Positions 53,139 through 62,365 of a DNA stretch of 64,000 nt are shown here, piece by piece. The translations under genes were made by a program, and so were the position numbers. Source of the DNA: Burkholderiaceae bacterium (GTDB taxonomy: Bacteria > Pseudomonadota > Gammaproteobacteria > Burkholderiales > Burkholderiaceae_C); contig JACKLI010000001.1 in the NCBI GenBank assembly GCA_024235995.1, positions 992,001 through 1,056,000 of the forward strand, written 5' to 3'. The notes under the pieces were generated by a model, which did no database searches, was not told the DNA's origin, and saw only the letters and a list, made by a program, of their open reading frames with translations. The first letter of the stretch is position 1, and every line of letters starts with the position of its first letter.

Positions 53139-54104
53139 ATGCAACGTCGCCATCTCGTCCAGGCCGCCGCCGCGGCCGCCGTGTTTCCGCTGGCCGCGCG
53201 CGCCCAGGCCTGGCCGGCCAGGCCGCTGCGCTGGGTGGTGCCCTTTCCGCCCGGCGGCACCACCGACTACGTCACGCGCCTGGTGGCGGCCGAGCTCGGC
53301 AAGTCGCTGGGGCAGACCGTGGTGGTCGAGAACCGCCCCGGTGCCGGCACCGTGATCGGGGTCGACAACATCGCCAAGTCGGCGCCCGATGGGTACAGCT
53401 TCGTCACCGTGGCCAACAGCTTCTGCGTCAACCAGACGCTGGTGAAAAAGCTGCCCTACGACAGCGTCAAGGACCTGCGCCCGGTGGCGCTGATGGGCCT
53501 GTCCGAGCACGTGCTGGCCACGCACCCCGGCAGCGGCCTGAAGACGGTGGCCGACATCGCCGCGCAGGCCAGGGCCGGCAAGCCGCTCAGCTACGCCTCG
53601 TTCGGCAACGGCACCTCGGCGCACCTGGCCGGCGAGATGCTCAAGACCGCGCTCAACGCCCCCGGCATCGTGCACGTGCCCTACAAGGGCCAGGCGCCCG
53701 CGCTGGCCGACCTGCTGGGCGGGCAGGTGTCGATGATGTTCGGCAACTGGCCCGAGTTCCGCGGCCACGTGGCCTCCGGCAAGCTGGTGGCCATCGGCAT
53801 GGCCACGGTCCAGCGTTCGCAATACGCGCCCGACATTCCCACGCTGGCCGAGCAGGGCGCCAGGGTGGAGTCCAACTCGTGGAACGGCATGCTGGCGCCC
53901 GCCGGCGTGCCCGACGAGATCGTGCAGCGCGTGAACGCGGCGGTGAACCAGGCGCTGCGCGCACCCGCGGTGGCCGAGGCGCTGCACAAGGGCGGCATCG
54001 CCGACAAGTCGGGCACGCCGGCGCAGTTCGGCGCCTTCATCCAGGACGAGATCGCGCGCTACGCGCAGGTCATTCGCCAGGCCGGCATCACGCAAGAGGC
54101 CTGA
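53139..54104 (+). CDS. TctC-family tripartite tricarboxylate transporter substrate-binding protein
   Basis: 321 residues. Signal peptide MQRRHLVQAAAAAAVFPLAARAQA, then the TctC/Bug signature RWVVPFPPGGTTDYVTRLVA, VVVENRPGAGTVIGVDNIAK, and HVPYKGQAPALADLLGGQV. Bug proteins bind carboxylates in the periplasm; position inside the hpa operon suggests an aromatic acid such as 4-hydroxyphenylacetate. No membrane partner is encoded nearby, so it must use subunits from elsewhere, as is common in this family. Confidence 0.93.
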   Translation: MQRRHLVQAAAAAAVFPLAARAQAWPARPLRWVVPFPPGGTTDYVTRLVAAELGKSLGQTVVVENRPGAGTVIGVDNIAKSAPDGYSFVTVANSFCVNQTLVKKLPYDSVKDLRPVALMGLSEHVLATHPGSGLKTVADIAAQARAGKPLSYASFGNGTSAHLAGEMLKTALNAPGIVHVPYKGQAPALADLLGGQVSMMFGNWPEFRGHVASGKLVAIGMATVQRSQYAPDIPTLAEQGARVESNSWNGMLAPAGVPDEIVQRVNAAVNQALRAPAVAEALHKGGIADKSGTPAQFGAFIQDEIARYAQVIRQAGITQEA

Positions 54105-54130
54105 TCCACCACCGCGCGAGGAGACAAACC

Positions 54131-55054
54131 ATGGGCAAACTCGCCTTGGCCGCCAAGATCACCCACGTGCCCAGCATGTACCTGAGCGAGCTGCCCGGCC
54201 CGCGCCACGGCACGCGCGCCGACGCCATCGAGGGCCACCGCGAAATCGGCCGGCGCTGCCGCGCGCTGGGGGTGGACACGCTGGTGGTGTTCGACACCCA
54301 CTGGCTGGTCAACGCCACCTACCACCTCAACTGCGCGCCGCGCTGGGCCGGCACCTACACCAGCAACGAGCTGCCGCACTTCATCAGCAACATGGCCTAC
54401 GCCTTCGACGGCAACCCCGAACTGGGGCGGCTGCTGGCCAGGACCTGCAACGAACAGGGCGTGGAGACGCTGGCGCACGACGCCACCTCGCTGCAGCCCG
54501 AGTACGGCACCCTGGTGCCCATGCGCTACATGAACGCGGACGAGCACTTCAAGGTGATATCGGTGTCGGCGCTGTGTACCAGCCACTACCTCAACGACAG
54601 CGCCCGCCTGGGCTGGGCCATGCGCGAGGCCGTTGAAAAGCACTACGACGGCACCGTGGCCTTCCTGGCCAGCGGCTCGCTGTCGCACCGCTTTGCGCAA
54701 AACGGCCTGGCGCCCGAATTCGCCTTCAAGATCTGGAGCCCCTTCCTGGAGCGGCTGGACCACCAGGTGATCGGCATGTGGCAAGCCGGCGAATGGGCCG
54801 ATTTTTGTGCCATGCTGCCGGAGTACGCGAGCAAGGGCCATGGCGAAGGCTTCATGCACGACACGGCGATGCTGCTGGGCGCTTTGGGCTGGTCGGCCTA
54901 CGACGGCCGGGCGGAAGTCGTCACGCCCTACTTCGCCGCCTCGGGTACGGGCCAGATCAACGCCGTCTTTCCGGTCACGCCGCAGGACGGCGCCGCCGTG
55001 CCACCGCCCGAGGCCTCGCGTGCGACGAGTTTCAAATCTGTTGCGAGACTGTGA
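54131..55054 (+). CDS. hpaD: 3,4-dihydroxyphenylacetate 2,3-dioxygenase
   Basis: 307-residue extradiol dioxygenase of the LigB-like class opening the homoprotocatechuate ring. MGKLALAAKITHVPSMYLSE, VVFDTHWLVNATYHLN, EYGTLVPMRYMN, ASGSLSHRF and MHDTAMLLGALGW match E. coli-type HpaD; metal-binding His are in THVPS and DTHW. ATG 54131 has GAGGAG upstream. Central enzyme of the operon. Confidence 0.97.
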   Translation: MGKLALAAKITHVPSMYLSELPGPRHGTRADAIEGHREIGRRCRALGVDTLVVFDTHWLVNATYHLNCAPRWAGTYTSNELPHFISNMAYAFDGNPELGRLLARTCNEQGVETLAHDATSLQPEYGTLVPMRYMNADEHFKVISVSALCTSHYLNDSARLGWAMREAVEKHYDGTVAFLASGSLSHRFAQNGLAPEFAFKIWSPFLERLDHQVIGMWQAGEWADFCAMLPEYASKGHGEGFMHDTAMLLGALGWSAYDGRAEVVTPYFAASGTGQINAVFPVTPQDGAAVPPPEASRATSFKSVARL

Positions 55055-55061
55055 GAACGAC

Positions 55062-55520
55062 ATGCCCCATCTGGTGATTCTTTATTCCGGCAACCTCGAC
55101 GCCATCGTCGACATGCCCCGCCTGTGCCGCGAGGCCGCCGACGCCATGCTGGCCGTGCGCGACGAGGCCGGCGCCCAGGTTTTCCCCACCGGCGGCACGC
55201 GCGTGCTGGCCTACCCGGCGCCGCATTTCGCGCTGGCCGACGGCGGCGCGGCCGGGCGCGCGGCCGGCGCCGGCAAGACGGGCATTGGTGGCAGCGACCC
55301 GGGCGAGTACGCCTTCATGTACGCCAACCTGCGCATGGCGCGCGGGCGCGGCCCGGCCACGCAGCAGCGCGCCGGCGAGGCCGTGACGGCCGCGCTGCGC
55401 GGGCGGCTCGACCCCGTGATGGCCACGCGCCACATCGGCCTGACGGTGCAGGTCGACGAGGGCCCCGAGGTGTTCGACGCCAAGCACAGCACGCTGCACC
55501 CGCTGTTTCGCAAATCCTGA
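55062..55520 (+). CDS. hpaF: 5-carboxymethyl-2-hydroxymuconate isomerase
   Basis: 152-residue trimeric tautomerase-fold isomerase. MPHLVILYSGNLDAIVDMPR starts with the essential N-terminal Pro1 after Met removal; YANLRMARGRG and DPGEYAFMY fit the family. The stretch between (residues about 55-75, AAGRAAGAGKTGIGG) is Ala/Gly-rich and longer than in E. coli HpaF (about 126 residues). Follows hpaD by 7 nt. Confidence 0.93.
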   Translation: MPHLVILYSGNLDAIVDMPRLCREAADAMLAVRDEAGAQVFPTGGTRVLAYPAPHFALADGGAAGRAAGAGKTGIGGSDPGEYAFMYANLRMARGRGPATQQRAGEAVTAALRGRLDPVMATRHIGLTVQVDEGPEVFDAKHSTLHPLFRKS

Positions 55521-55526
55521 TTTGTC

Positions 55527-56342
55527 ATGCTGACCGACGAGCAGATCCAAACCCTGGCCGCCGAGCTGCACGCCAGCGAAACGTCGCGCGTGCAGCTCGA
55601 GCACTTTTCCAAGCGCTTTCCCGGCATGACGGTGGAGGACGGCTACCGCATCGGCCGCGCCTGGGTGGCGCTGCAACGGGCCGAGGGGCGCCAGGTCATC
55701 GGCCACAAGATCGGCCTGACCTCGCGCGCCATGCAGATCAGCAGCCAGATCGACGAGCCCGACTACGGCACCCTGCTCGACTCGATGCGCTACACCTGCA
55801 CGCCGGGCCAGGTGCTGGAGATCCCGGCCTCGCGCTTCATCGCCCCGCGCGTCGAGGTGGAGCTGGCCTTCGTCCTCAAGTCCGACCTGAAAGGGCCTGA
55901 AGCCGGCGTGGAGCAAGTGCTGGATGCTACCGAATATGTAACACCGGCGATCGAGATCATCGACGCGCGCATCGAGCAGTTCGACCGCCACACGCGGGCC
56001 ATGCGCAAGGTCTTCGACACCATCAGCGACAACGCGGCCAACGCCGGCATCGTGATCGGTGCGGGCCGGGCCGACCCGCGCGCCATCGACCGCGCCTGGG
56101 TGGGCGCCATCCTGCGGCAGAACGGCGTGGTCGAAGAGACCGGCCTGGCCGCCGGCGTGCAGGGCGACCCGGCCATCGGCATCGCCTGGCTGGCGGGCAA
56201 GCTGGCGCGCTGGGGCGAGACGCTCAAGGCCGGCCAGATCGTGCTGGCCGGCTCGTTCACGCGGCCGGTGGCGGCGCGGGCGGGCGATGTGTTCAAGGCC
56301 GACTACGGGCCGCTGGGCAAGCTGGCATTCAAGTTCGTCTGA
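55527..56342 (+). CDS. hpaH: 2-oxo-hept-4-ene-1,7-dioate hydratase
   Basis: 271-residue MhpD/HpaH-type hydratase adding water to the oxo-heptenedioate. EDGYRIGRAWVALQRAEGR, GHKIGLTSRAMQISSQIDEP, EVELAFVLKSDL (metal Glu pair) and GDVFKADYGPLGKLAFKFV are family motifs. Six nt after hpaF, 11 nt before hpaI. Confidence 0.96.
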   Translation: MLTDEQIQTLAAELHASETSRVQLEHFSKRFPGMTVEDGYRIGRAWVALQRAEGRQVIGHKIGLTSRAMQISSQIDEPDYGTLLDSMRYTCTPGQVLEIPASRFIAPRVEVELAFVLKSDLKGPEAGVEQVLDATEYVTPAIEIIDARIEQFDRHTRAMRKVFDTISDNAANAGIVIGAGRADPRAIDRAWVGAILRQNGVVEETGLAAGVQGDPAIGIAWLAGKLARWGETLKAGQIVLAGSFTRPVAARAGDVFKADYGPLGKLAFKFV

Positions 56343-56353
56343 AGGAGCGATCC

Positions 56354-57148
56354 ATGCAAACCCCACCCAACCTGTTCAAGCAGGCGCTGCTTGAAAAGCG
56401 CCCCCAGATCGGCTACTGGCTCAACCTGCCCAACACCCTGGTGGGCGAGATTGCCGCCGGCGCGGGCTTCGACTGGCTGCTGATCGACGGCGAGCACACC
56501 TCGCACAGCCTGCAAAGCATCCTCTACCAGCTGCAGGCCCTGGCCGCCTATCCGGCGGCGCACCCCATCGCGCGCCTGCCCATGGGCCTGGGCCACGTGG
56601 GCGAGATGCTGATCAAGCAGTACCTGGACCTGGGCGTGCAGACCCTGCTGGTGCCCATGGTGGACACGGCCGAGCAGGCCGCCGCCATCGTGCGGGCCGC
56701 GCGCTACCCGGACGACGACGGCGGCGGCGGCATCCGCGGCATGGCCGGCGGGCGCGCCGCGCGCTGGGGGCGCCGCCCGCGCTACGTGCACGAGGCCAAC
56801 GACCGCCTGTGCGTGCTGGTGCAGGCCGAGACGCGCACGGCCATCGACAACCTGGAGGCCATCGCCGCGGTGGACGGCGTGGACGGCATCTTCATCGGCC
56901 CGGCCGACCTGTCGGCCTCGATGGGCCACCGGGGCGAGCCCGGCCATCCCGAGATGCTGGCGCTGTTCGAGAGCGCCACGCGCCGCATCGTCGCCACCGG
57001 CAAGGCCGCCGGCACCCTGGCGGTGGACGAGGCCCTGGCGCACCGCTACCTGCAGTGGGGCGCCAGCTTCGTCGCCGTGGGCCTGGACACCGTCAGCCTG
57101 GCGCGCGAGACCACGCGCCTGGCCAAGGCCTTCAAGGAACAGGCATGA
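56354..57148 (+). CDS. hpaI: 4-hydroxy-2-oxo-heptane-1,7-dioate aldolase
   Basis: 264-residue class II (metal) HpcH/HpaI aldolase producing pyruvate and succinate semialdehyde. GYWLNLPNTLVGEIAAGAGF, LLIDGEHTSHSLQSI (catalytic His), QTLLVPMVDTAEQAAAIVRA, metal Glu in VLVQAETRTAIDNLEAI, and GIFIGPADLSASMGHRG are intact. Ends in ATGA, overlapping a family D linker. Confidence 0.96.
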   Translation: MQTPPNLFKQALLEKRPQIGYWLNLPNTLVGEIAAGAGFDWLLIDGEHTSHSLQSILYQLQALAAYPAAHPIARLPMGLGHVGEMLIKQYLDLGVQTLLVPMVDTAEQAAAIVRAARYPDDDGGGGIRGMAGGRAARWGRRPRYVHEANDRLCVLVQAETRTAIDNLEAIAAVDGVDGIFIGPADLSASMGHRGEPGHPEMLALFESATRRIVATGKAAGTLAVDEALAHRYLQWGASFVAVGLDTVSLARETTRLAKAFKEQA

Positions 57149-57210
57149 GCGCGCCGGGCCGCTCCCAAGCGCGAATCCCGCAGCGCGCAGCGCGGAGGGC
57201 TGTCCAGTGA
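57145..57210 (+). repeat. Family D linker cassette between hpaI and the class II aldolase gene
   Basis: The cleanest copy. ATG 57145 overlaps the hpaI TGA (ATGA); a 21-codon frame MSAPGRSQARIPQRA... ends with TGA 57208-57210, which overlaps the next gene's GTG (GTGA). CGGAGGG lies about 9 nt before GTG 57207. Nearly base-for-base the same as the second unit at 17636-17696. Confidence 0.85.
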
Positions 57211-57986
57211 ACGGCCCCGCCGTGCGCCGGCTCGAAGGCCGGGTGCATCCCGACGAATGGGCCGCGCGCCTGCAACTGGCCGCCTGCTACCGCGTGTTCG
57301 CCCTGCTCGGCTGGACCGAGATGATCTACAACCACATCACCCTGCGCGTGCCCGAGAGCGCCACGGGGGGCGACAGGCACTTTCTCATCAACCCCTTCGG
57401 CCTGCACTACAGCGAGGTGACGGCCAGCAACCTGGTCAAGATCGACCTGGCGGGCAAGGTCCTGGATGGCTCCGAGCACCCCATCAACCCCGCCGGCTAC
57501 GTGCTGCACAGCTGCATCCACGGCGGGGTGGCGGGCGCGCACTGCGTGATGCACACGCACACCACCGCCGGCGTGGCCGTGGCCTCGCTGGCCTCGGGCC
57601 TGTCGCAAAGCAACTTCTACAGCGCGCAGCTGCACGGTCTGGTGGCCTATCACGACTTCGAGGGCATCACCATCCGCGCCGACGAAGGGCCACGCGTGGT
57701 CGCCAGCATCGCAGGCCGGCCCGCGGTGATCCTGCGCAACCACGGCCTGCTTTCCTGGGGCGAGACGCTGCCGCTGGCCTTCGCCGTGCTGTGGACGCTG
57801 CAGCGCGCCTGCGAGGTACAGCTGGCCACGCAAAGCATGGGCGCGCCGCTGCCCGTGCCCGAGGCCATTGCCGCGCAGTGCACGCGCGACTCGTTCCAGT
57901 TCGACCCGCGCCGCGGCGCCGGGCAGGACGTGTTCGACGCGCTGGTGCGGCAGATCGATCGCATCGACCAAAGCTATAAAAATTAG
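57207..57986 (+). CDS. Class II aldolase/adducin family protein
   Basis: 259 residues. Zinc His in VMHTHTTAGVAVAS and ILRNHGLLSWG, and YNHITLRVPE, FGLHYSEVTASNLVKID early. Such proteins range from sugar-phosphate aldolases to decarboxylases; the adducin-like C-terminus suggests no specific role. GTG start coupled to the linker stop. Its last codons (SYKN) lie in a family A repeat. Downstream of hpaI, perhaps handling a side product. Confidence 0.87.
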   Translation: MNGPAVRRLEGRVHPDEWAARLQLAACYRVFALLGWTEMIYNHITLRVPESATGGDRHFLINPFGLHYSEVTASNLVKIDLAGKVLDGSEHPINPAGYVLHSCIHGGVAGAHCVMHTHTTAGVAVASLASGLSQSNFYSAQLHGLVAYHDFEGITIRADEGPRVVASIAGRPAVILRNHGLLSWGETLPLAFAVLWTLQRACEVQLATQSMGAPLPVPEAIAAQCTRDSFQFDPRRGAGQDVFDALVRQIDRIDQSYKN

Positions 57987-58022
57987 AGCTTCTTACGCTG
58001 GTTGGACGCGCGCTGGAAAGCA
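57971..58022 (+). repeat. Family A repeat between the class II aldolase and PanE-like genes
   Basis: AAAGCTATAAAAATTAGAGC, then TTCTTACGCTGGTTGGACGC and GCGCTGGAAAGC. Fits the family A order; it supplies the aldolase stop codon and fills the 38-nt gap to the next ATG, with GGAAAG as its ribosome site. Confidence 0.55.
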
Positions 58023-58024
58023 AT

Positions 58025-59020
58025 ATGTTCAAAAAAATCACGATCTACGGCGTGGGTGCCATCGGCGGCTGGATGGGCGCGCGCCTGGCGGCGCAGGGCG
58101 CGCGGCTCGGCTGCGTGGCGCGCGGCGCCACGCTGGCGGCCCTGCGCGAGCATGGCCTGCGCCTGGTCGAGGCGGGCGCCGACGGCCAGCCGCAAGAGCG
58201 CGCCTTCGCGGTGCAGGCCGCCGCCGACCCGGCCGAGCTGGGCGAGCAGGACCTCGTCATCGTGGCCGTCAAGGCGCCGGCCATGGCCGAGGTGGCGCGC
58301 CACATCGCGCCGCTGCTGGGCCCGCGCACGGTGGTGCTGACGGCCATGAACGGCGTGCCCTGGTGGTTTCTGCAGGGCTTCGGCGGCGCGCTGGCCGGCA
58401 CGCGCCTGGCTTCGGTCGATGCGGACGGCGCGATCGAGCGCGCCATCCCCGCGCGTCAGGTGATCGGCTGCGTGGTGCACGCCAGCTGCTCGCTGGACGC
58501 GCCGGGCGTGGTGCGCCGCCACTTCGGCAACGGCCTGATCGTGGGCGAGCCGGCCGGCGGCGATTCGCCGCGCCTGGCGGCGCTGGCGGCGCTGCTGCGC
58601 GCCGCCGGCTTCGACACCACGGTGTCGCCGCAGATCCAGAAGGACGTCTGGTACAAGCTGTGGGGCAACATGACGATCAACCCCATCAGCGCCTTCACCG
58701 GCGTCACGGCCGACCGCGTGCTGGACGACGAGCTGGCGCGCGGCTTCGTCAGCGCCGTGATGCTGGAGGCGCGCGAGATCGGCGCGCGCATCGGCGTGCC
58801 GATCACCGAGACGCCCGAGGACCGCCACCGGGTCACGCGCAAGCTGGGCGTGTTCACGCCTTCCATGCTGCAGGACGTGCGCGCCGGCAAGCCGGTGGAG
58901 ATCGACGCGCTGGTCGGCGCGGTGCGCGAGCTGGGCCAGCTGGCCGGTGTGGCCACGCCCTTCACCGACGCGCTGCTGGGCCTGGCCCGCTTGCACGCGC
59001 GCCAGCTGGGCCTTTACTGA
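58025..59020 (+). CDS. 2-dehydropantoate 2-reductase family protein (PanE-like)
   Basis: 331 residues. NADPH fold ITIYGVGAIGGWMGARLA, LVIVAVKAPAMAEVA, catalytic Lys in WYKLWGNMTINPISAFTG, and C-terminal PSMLQDVRAGKPVEIDALVG. Could be true ketopantoate reductase or one of the many PanE paralogues that act on other 2-keto acids; operon position favours a paralogue. Its TGA overlaps the next ATG (TGATG... in ACTGATG). Confidence 0.9.
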   Translation: MFKKITIYGVGAIGGWMGARLAAQGARLGCVARGATLAALREHGLRLVEAGADGQPQERAFAVQAAADPAELGEQDLVIVAVKAPAMAEVARHIAPLLGPRTVVLTAMNGVPWWFLQGFGGALAGTRLASVDADGAIERAIPARQVIGCVVHASCSLDAPGVVRRHFGNGLIVGEPAGGDSPRLAALAALLRAAGFDTTVSPQIQKDVWYKLWGNMTINPISAFTGVTADRVLDDELARGFVSAVMLEAREIGARIGVPITETPEDRHRVTRKLGVFTPSMLQDVRAGKPVEIDALVGAVRELGQLAGVATPFTDALLGLARLHARQLGLY

Positions 59021-59925
59021 TGGCGCCGTCCGGCCCTCGTTGGGCCGGCTTTCTGGCGCTGACGCTGATCGCGCTGCTGATGGCCAGCAACCACGTGGCC
59101 GCGCGCCTGGCGTTCGACCACGGCGTGACGGTGGCCACGGCGGTGGCGTTTCGCAGCACCGGCACGGCGCTGGCCGTGGGCGCGCTGCTGGTGCTGCAGC
59201 GCGTGCCGGTGGCCTTGAGCGCGCGCGAGCGCCGCGCGCTGCCCGCCATCGGCGTGCTGATCGGCGTGCAAAGCCTGTGCCTGTACGCGGCGGTGGCGCG
59301 CCTGCCAGTGGTGCTGGCGCTGCTGGTGTTCAACAGCTTCCCGCTGATGACGGCGCTGTGGGCGCGCGTGCTCTACCAGCACCGGCCCGAGCGCGCGGTG
59401 CTGCTGGCCATGCCGGTGATCCTGCTGGGCCTGGTGCTGGCGCTCGACGTGCTGGGCGCCGCCTCGGGCCTGGGCGCGGCCGGGCAGTGGCGCGCCATCG
59501 GCGCCGGCGTGGGCTTTGCGCTGGTGGCCGCCGCGCTGTTCGGCCTGGCCCTGGTGCTGACCCAGCACGAGGCCGGGCGCCTGGACGGCCGCGTGCGCAC
59601 CTTCGGCTCGATGGCCGTGGTCGCGGTGGTGGCCATGGCCGCCGCGCTGGCGCAGGGCGGCTTGGCCCTGCCCACGGCGCCCGCCGGCTGGTGGGGCCTG
59701 GGCCTGCTGACCGTGCTGTACGGCACCGGCATCACGCTGCTGTTCACCGTGCTGCCGCGGCTGGGCGTGGTGGGCCATTCGCCGGTGCTCAACGTCGAGC
59801 CGGTGTTCGCCCTGGTGCTGGGCTGGCTGATCCTGGGCCAGGCCGTGGCGCCGCTGCAGGTGCTGGGCGCGCTGATCGTGGTGGGGGCGGTGATGGGGCT
59901 TGGGCTGCGCCGGCGCCGGGCCTGA
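59020..59925 (+). CDS. EamA/DMT-family transporter
   Basis: 301 residues with ten hydrophobic segments in two EamA repeats (first LLMASNHVAARLAFDHGVTV, second FALVAAALFGLALVLTQHEA). Inner-membrane metabolite exporter or importer; substrate unknown. ATG 59020 overlaps the previous stop by one base, suggesting coupling to the PanE-like gene. Confidence 0.92.
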   Translation: MAPSGPRWAGFLALTLIALLMASNHVAARLAFDHGVTVATAVAFRSTGTALAVGALLVLQRVPVALSARERRALPAIGVLIGVQSLCLYAAVARLPVVLALLVFNSFPLMTALWARVLYQHRPERAVLLAMPVILLGLVLALDVLGAASGLGAAGQWRAIGAGVGFALVAAALFGLALVLTQHEAGRLDGRVRTFGSMAVVAVVAMAAALAQGGLALPTAPAGWWGLGLLTVLYGTGITLLFTVLPRLGVVGHSPVLNVEPVFALVLGWLILGQAVAPLQVLGALIVVGAVMGLGLRRRRA

Positions 59926-59969
59926 GCGCCCACGCGGTTACCATCCCTCGTCTCATTCCAAGCCATGCC

Positions 59970-60773
<804 letters not shown>

Positions 60774-60788
60774 GCGCGCGCAGGCTTC

Positions 60789-60850
60789 AAATACAATCAA
60801 TTTGATAGCTACCTGCGCTTGATGCACCCGCGCTGGAGCCCGATTTGGCC
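60789..60850 (+). repeat. Family A repeat supplying the start region of the SpmAB-like gene
   Basis: TTCAAATACAATCAATTTGA, then TAGCTACCTGCGCTTGATGC and GCTGGAGCCCGATTTGGCC: a full family A copy. Its GGAG (60835-60838) and TTG (60845-60847) are exactly placed to be ribosome site and start codon of the following gene. Confidence 0.7.
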
Positions 60851-62092
60851 CTGAACTACGTCTGGCTCGGCTTCTTCCTCAGCGCCTTCGTCGCCGCGCT
60901 GGCGCAGACGCTGATGGGCGACCTGGGCGCCTTTCCGCGCCAGATGGAGGCGCTGTTCGGTGCCGCCAAGACGGGCTTCGAGATCGCGCTGGGCCTCACG
61001 GGCATGATGGCGCTGTGGCTGGGCTTCATGAAGATCGGCGAGCGCGCCGGCATGATCGAGCACTTCGCGCGCGCGGTGCGGCCCGTCATGCGCCAGATCT
61101 TCCCCGGCGTGCCGGCCGGCCACCCGGCGCACGGCGCCATGACGCTCAACATCAGCGCCAACCTGCTGGGCCTGGACAACGCCGCCACCCCGCTGGGCCT
61201 GAAGGCCATGCAGGAGCTGCAGTCGCTCAACGACCGGCCCGACACCGCCACCAACGCGCAGATCATGTTCCTGGTGCTCAACACCGCTGGGCTCACGCTG
61301 ATCCCCACCTCCGTCATCGCCATCCGCCAGACCCTGGCCGTCCAGCAGGGGCTGGCGCACTTCAACGCGGCCGACATTTTTTTGCCCACGCTGCTGGTCA
61401 CCGCCATCACCCTGGTGGTCGCGTTGCTGGCCGTGGCGTGGGTGCAGCGCATCGCGCTCTGGCGCGCCAGCCTGCTGCTGCCGCTGGCGGGCTTTGCCGG
61501 CGTCACCGGCGCGCTGGTGGGGTGGCTGGCGCGCCTGCCGCCCGATCAGGCCGCGCAATGGATGGGCGTGATCGGCGCCGGCGCCATCCTGGGCATCGTC
61601 GCGCTGTTCATCGCCGCGGGGCTCATCCGGCGCGTGGACGTGTATTCGGCCTTCGTCGACGGCGCCAAGGAGGGCTTTGCCGTCGCCGTGCAGATCATTC
61701 CCTACCTGGTGGCCATGCTGGCGGCCATTGCCGTGTTTCGCGCCGCCGGCCTGCTGGACGGGCTGATGGGCGGCATCGCCTGGGCCGTGGCGGCCGCCGG
61801 CCTGCCCACCGACTTCCTGCCCGCCGTGCCGGTGGGTTTGATGAAGGTGCTGTCCGGCTCCGGCGCGCGCGGGCTGATGGTGGACGTGATGCAAACCCAC
61901 GGCGTGGCGTCGTTCCCCGGTCAGCTCGCCGCCATCATCCAGGGCTCCACCGAGACCACCTTCTACGTGCTGGCGGTGTACTTCGGCAGCGTGGGCGTCA
62001 AGCACACCCGCCACGCCCTGGCCTGCGCGCTGCTGGCCGACGCGGTGGGGCTGGTGGTGGCGGTGCTGGTGGGGTACGCGTTTTTCCACTGA
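60845..62092 (+). CDS. SpmA/SpmB-like nucleoside-recognition (Gate) domain fusion membrane protein
   Basis: 415 residues: an SpmA-like half (ALGLTGMMALWLGFMKIGER, MTLNISANLLGLDNAATPLG, LNTAGLTLIPTSVIAIR) fused to an SpmB-like half (FVDGAKEGFAVAVQIIPYLV, AVPVGLMKVLSGSGARGLMV, GSTETTFYVLAVYFGSVGVK). In Bacillus these are separate spore-core dehydration proteins; in proteobacteria the fusion has unknown transport function. TTG start at 60845 taken from a family A repeat; no ATG is available until codon 24. Confidence 0.88.
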   Translation: MALNYVWLGFFLSAFVAALAQTLMGDLGAFPRQMEALFGAAKTGFEIALGLTGMMALWLGFMKIGERAGMIEHFARAVRPVMRQIFPGVPAGHPAHGAMTLNISANLLGLDNAATPLGLKAMQELQSLNDRPDTATNAQIMFLVLNTAGLTLIPTSVIAIRQTLAVQQGLAHFNAADIFLPTLLVTAITLVVALLAVAWVQRIALWRASLLLPLAGFAGVTGALVGWLARLPPDQAAQWMGVIGAGAILGIVALFIAAGLIRRVDVYSAFVDGAKEGFAVAVQIIPYLVAMLAAIAVFRAAGLLDGLMGGIAWAVAAAGLPTDFLPAVPVGLMKVLSGSGARGLMVDVMQTHGVASFPGQLAAIIQGSTETTFYVLAVYFGSVGVKHTRHALACALLADAVGLVVAVLVGYAFFH

Positions 62093-62201
62093 GCGCGGGG
62101 GCGCAGGGAGCGCCGGCCATGGGGGCGTCAGGGGCCGCGATGCCCTCAGAGGCACGGCGATGAATTCAGCCCCCGCCTTGCTGCCTTGCCCCTCTGGAGT
62201 A

Positions 62202-62321
62202 ATGGGCAGCGACGTAGGGCAGATGACGGAAGAGATGATCAAGGAGTATTTGGAGCACCACTTCGAGCCGAACCCTAATGACAATTTCAGGGCAGAGCCG
62301 CCTGGGCTTGACGCGTCGTGA
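62202..62321 (+). pseudogene. IS200/IS605-family TnpA transposase C-terminal remnant
   Basis: 39-codon frame containing MTEEMIKEYLEHHFEPNPND, then NFRAEP. This is the C-terminal helix and tail of Y1 (TnpA) transposases (VTEE.I..Y...H...P..DNF). The catalytic Tyr and HUH parts are gone. It is followed by the matching subterminal hairpin at 62366. Confidence 0.7.
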
Positions 62322-62365
62322 AGCCAACGCGTGGGCGGTGCACTTTCAGTGCCTGGAGTCTCAAC

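Noticed and set aside
55895..55945. Possible family A repeat inside hpaH
   Set aside because: Similarity is weak and the encoded residues align with the normal HpaH sequence without extra length.
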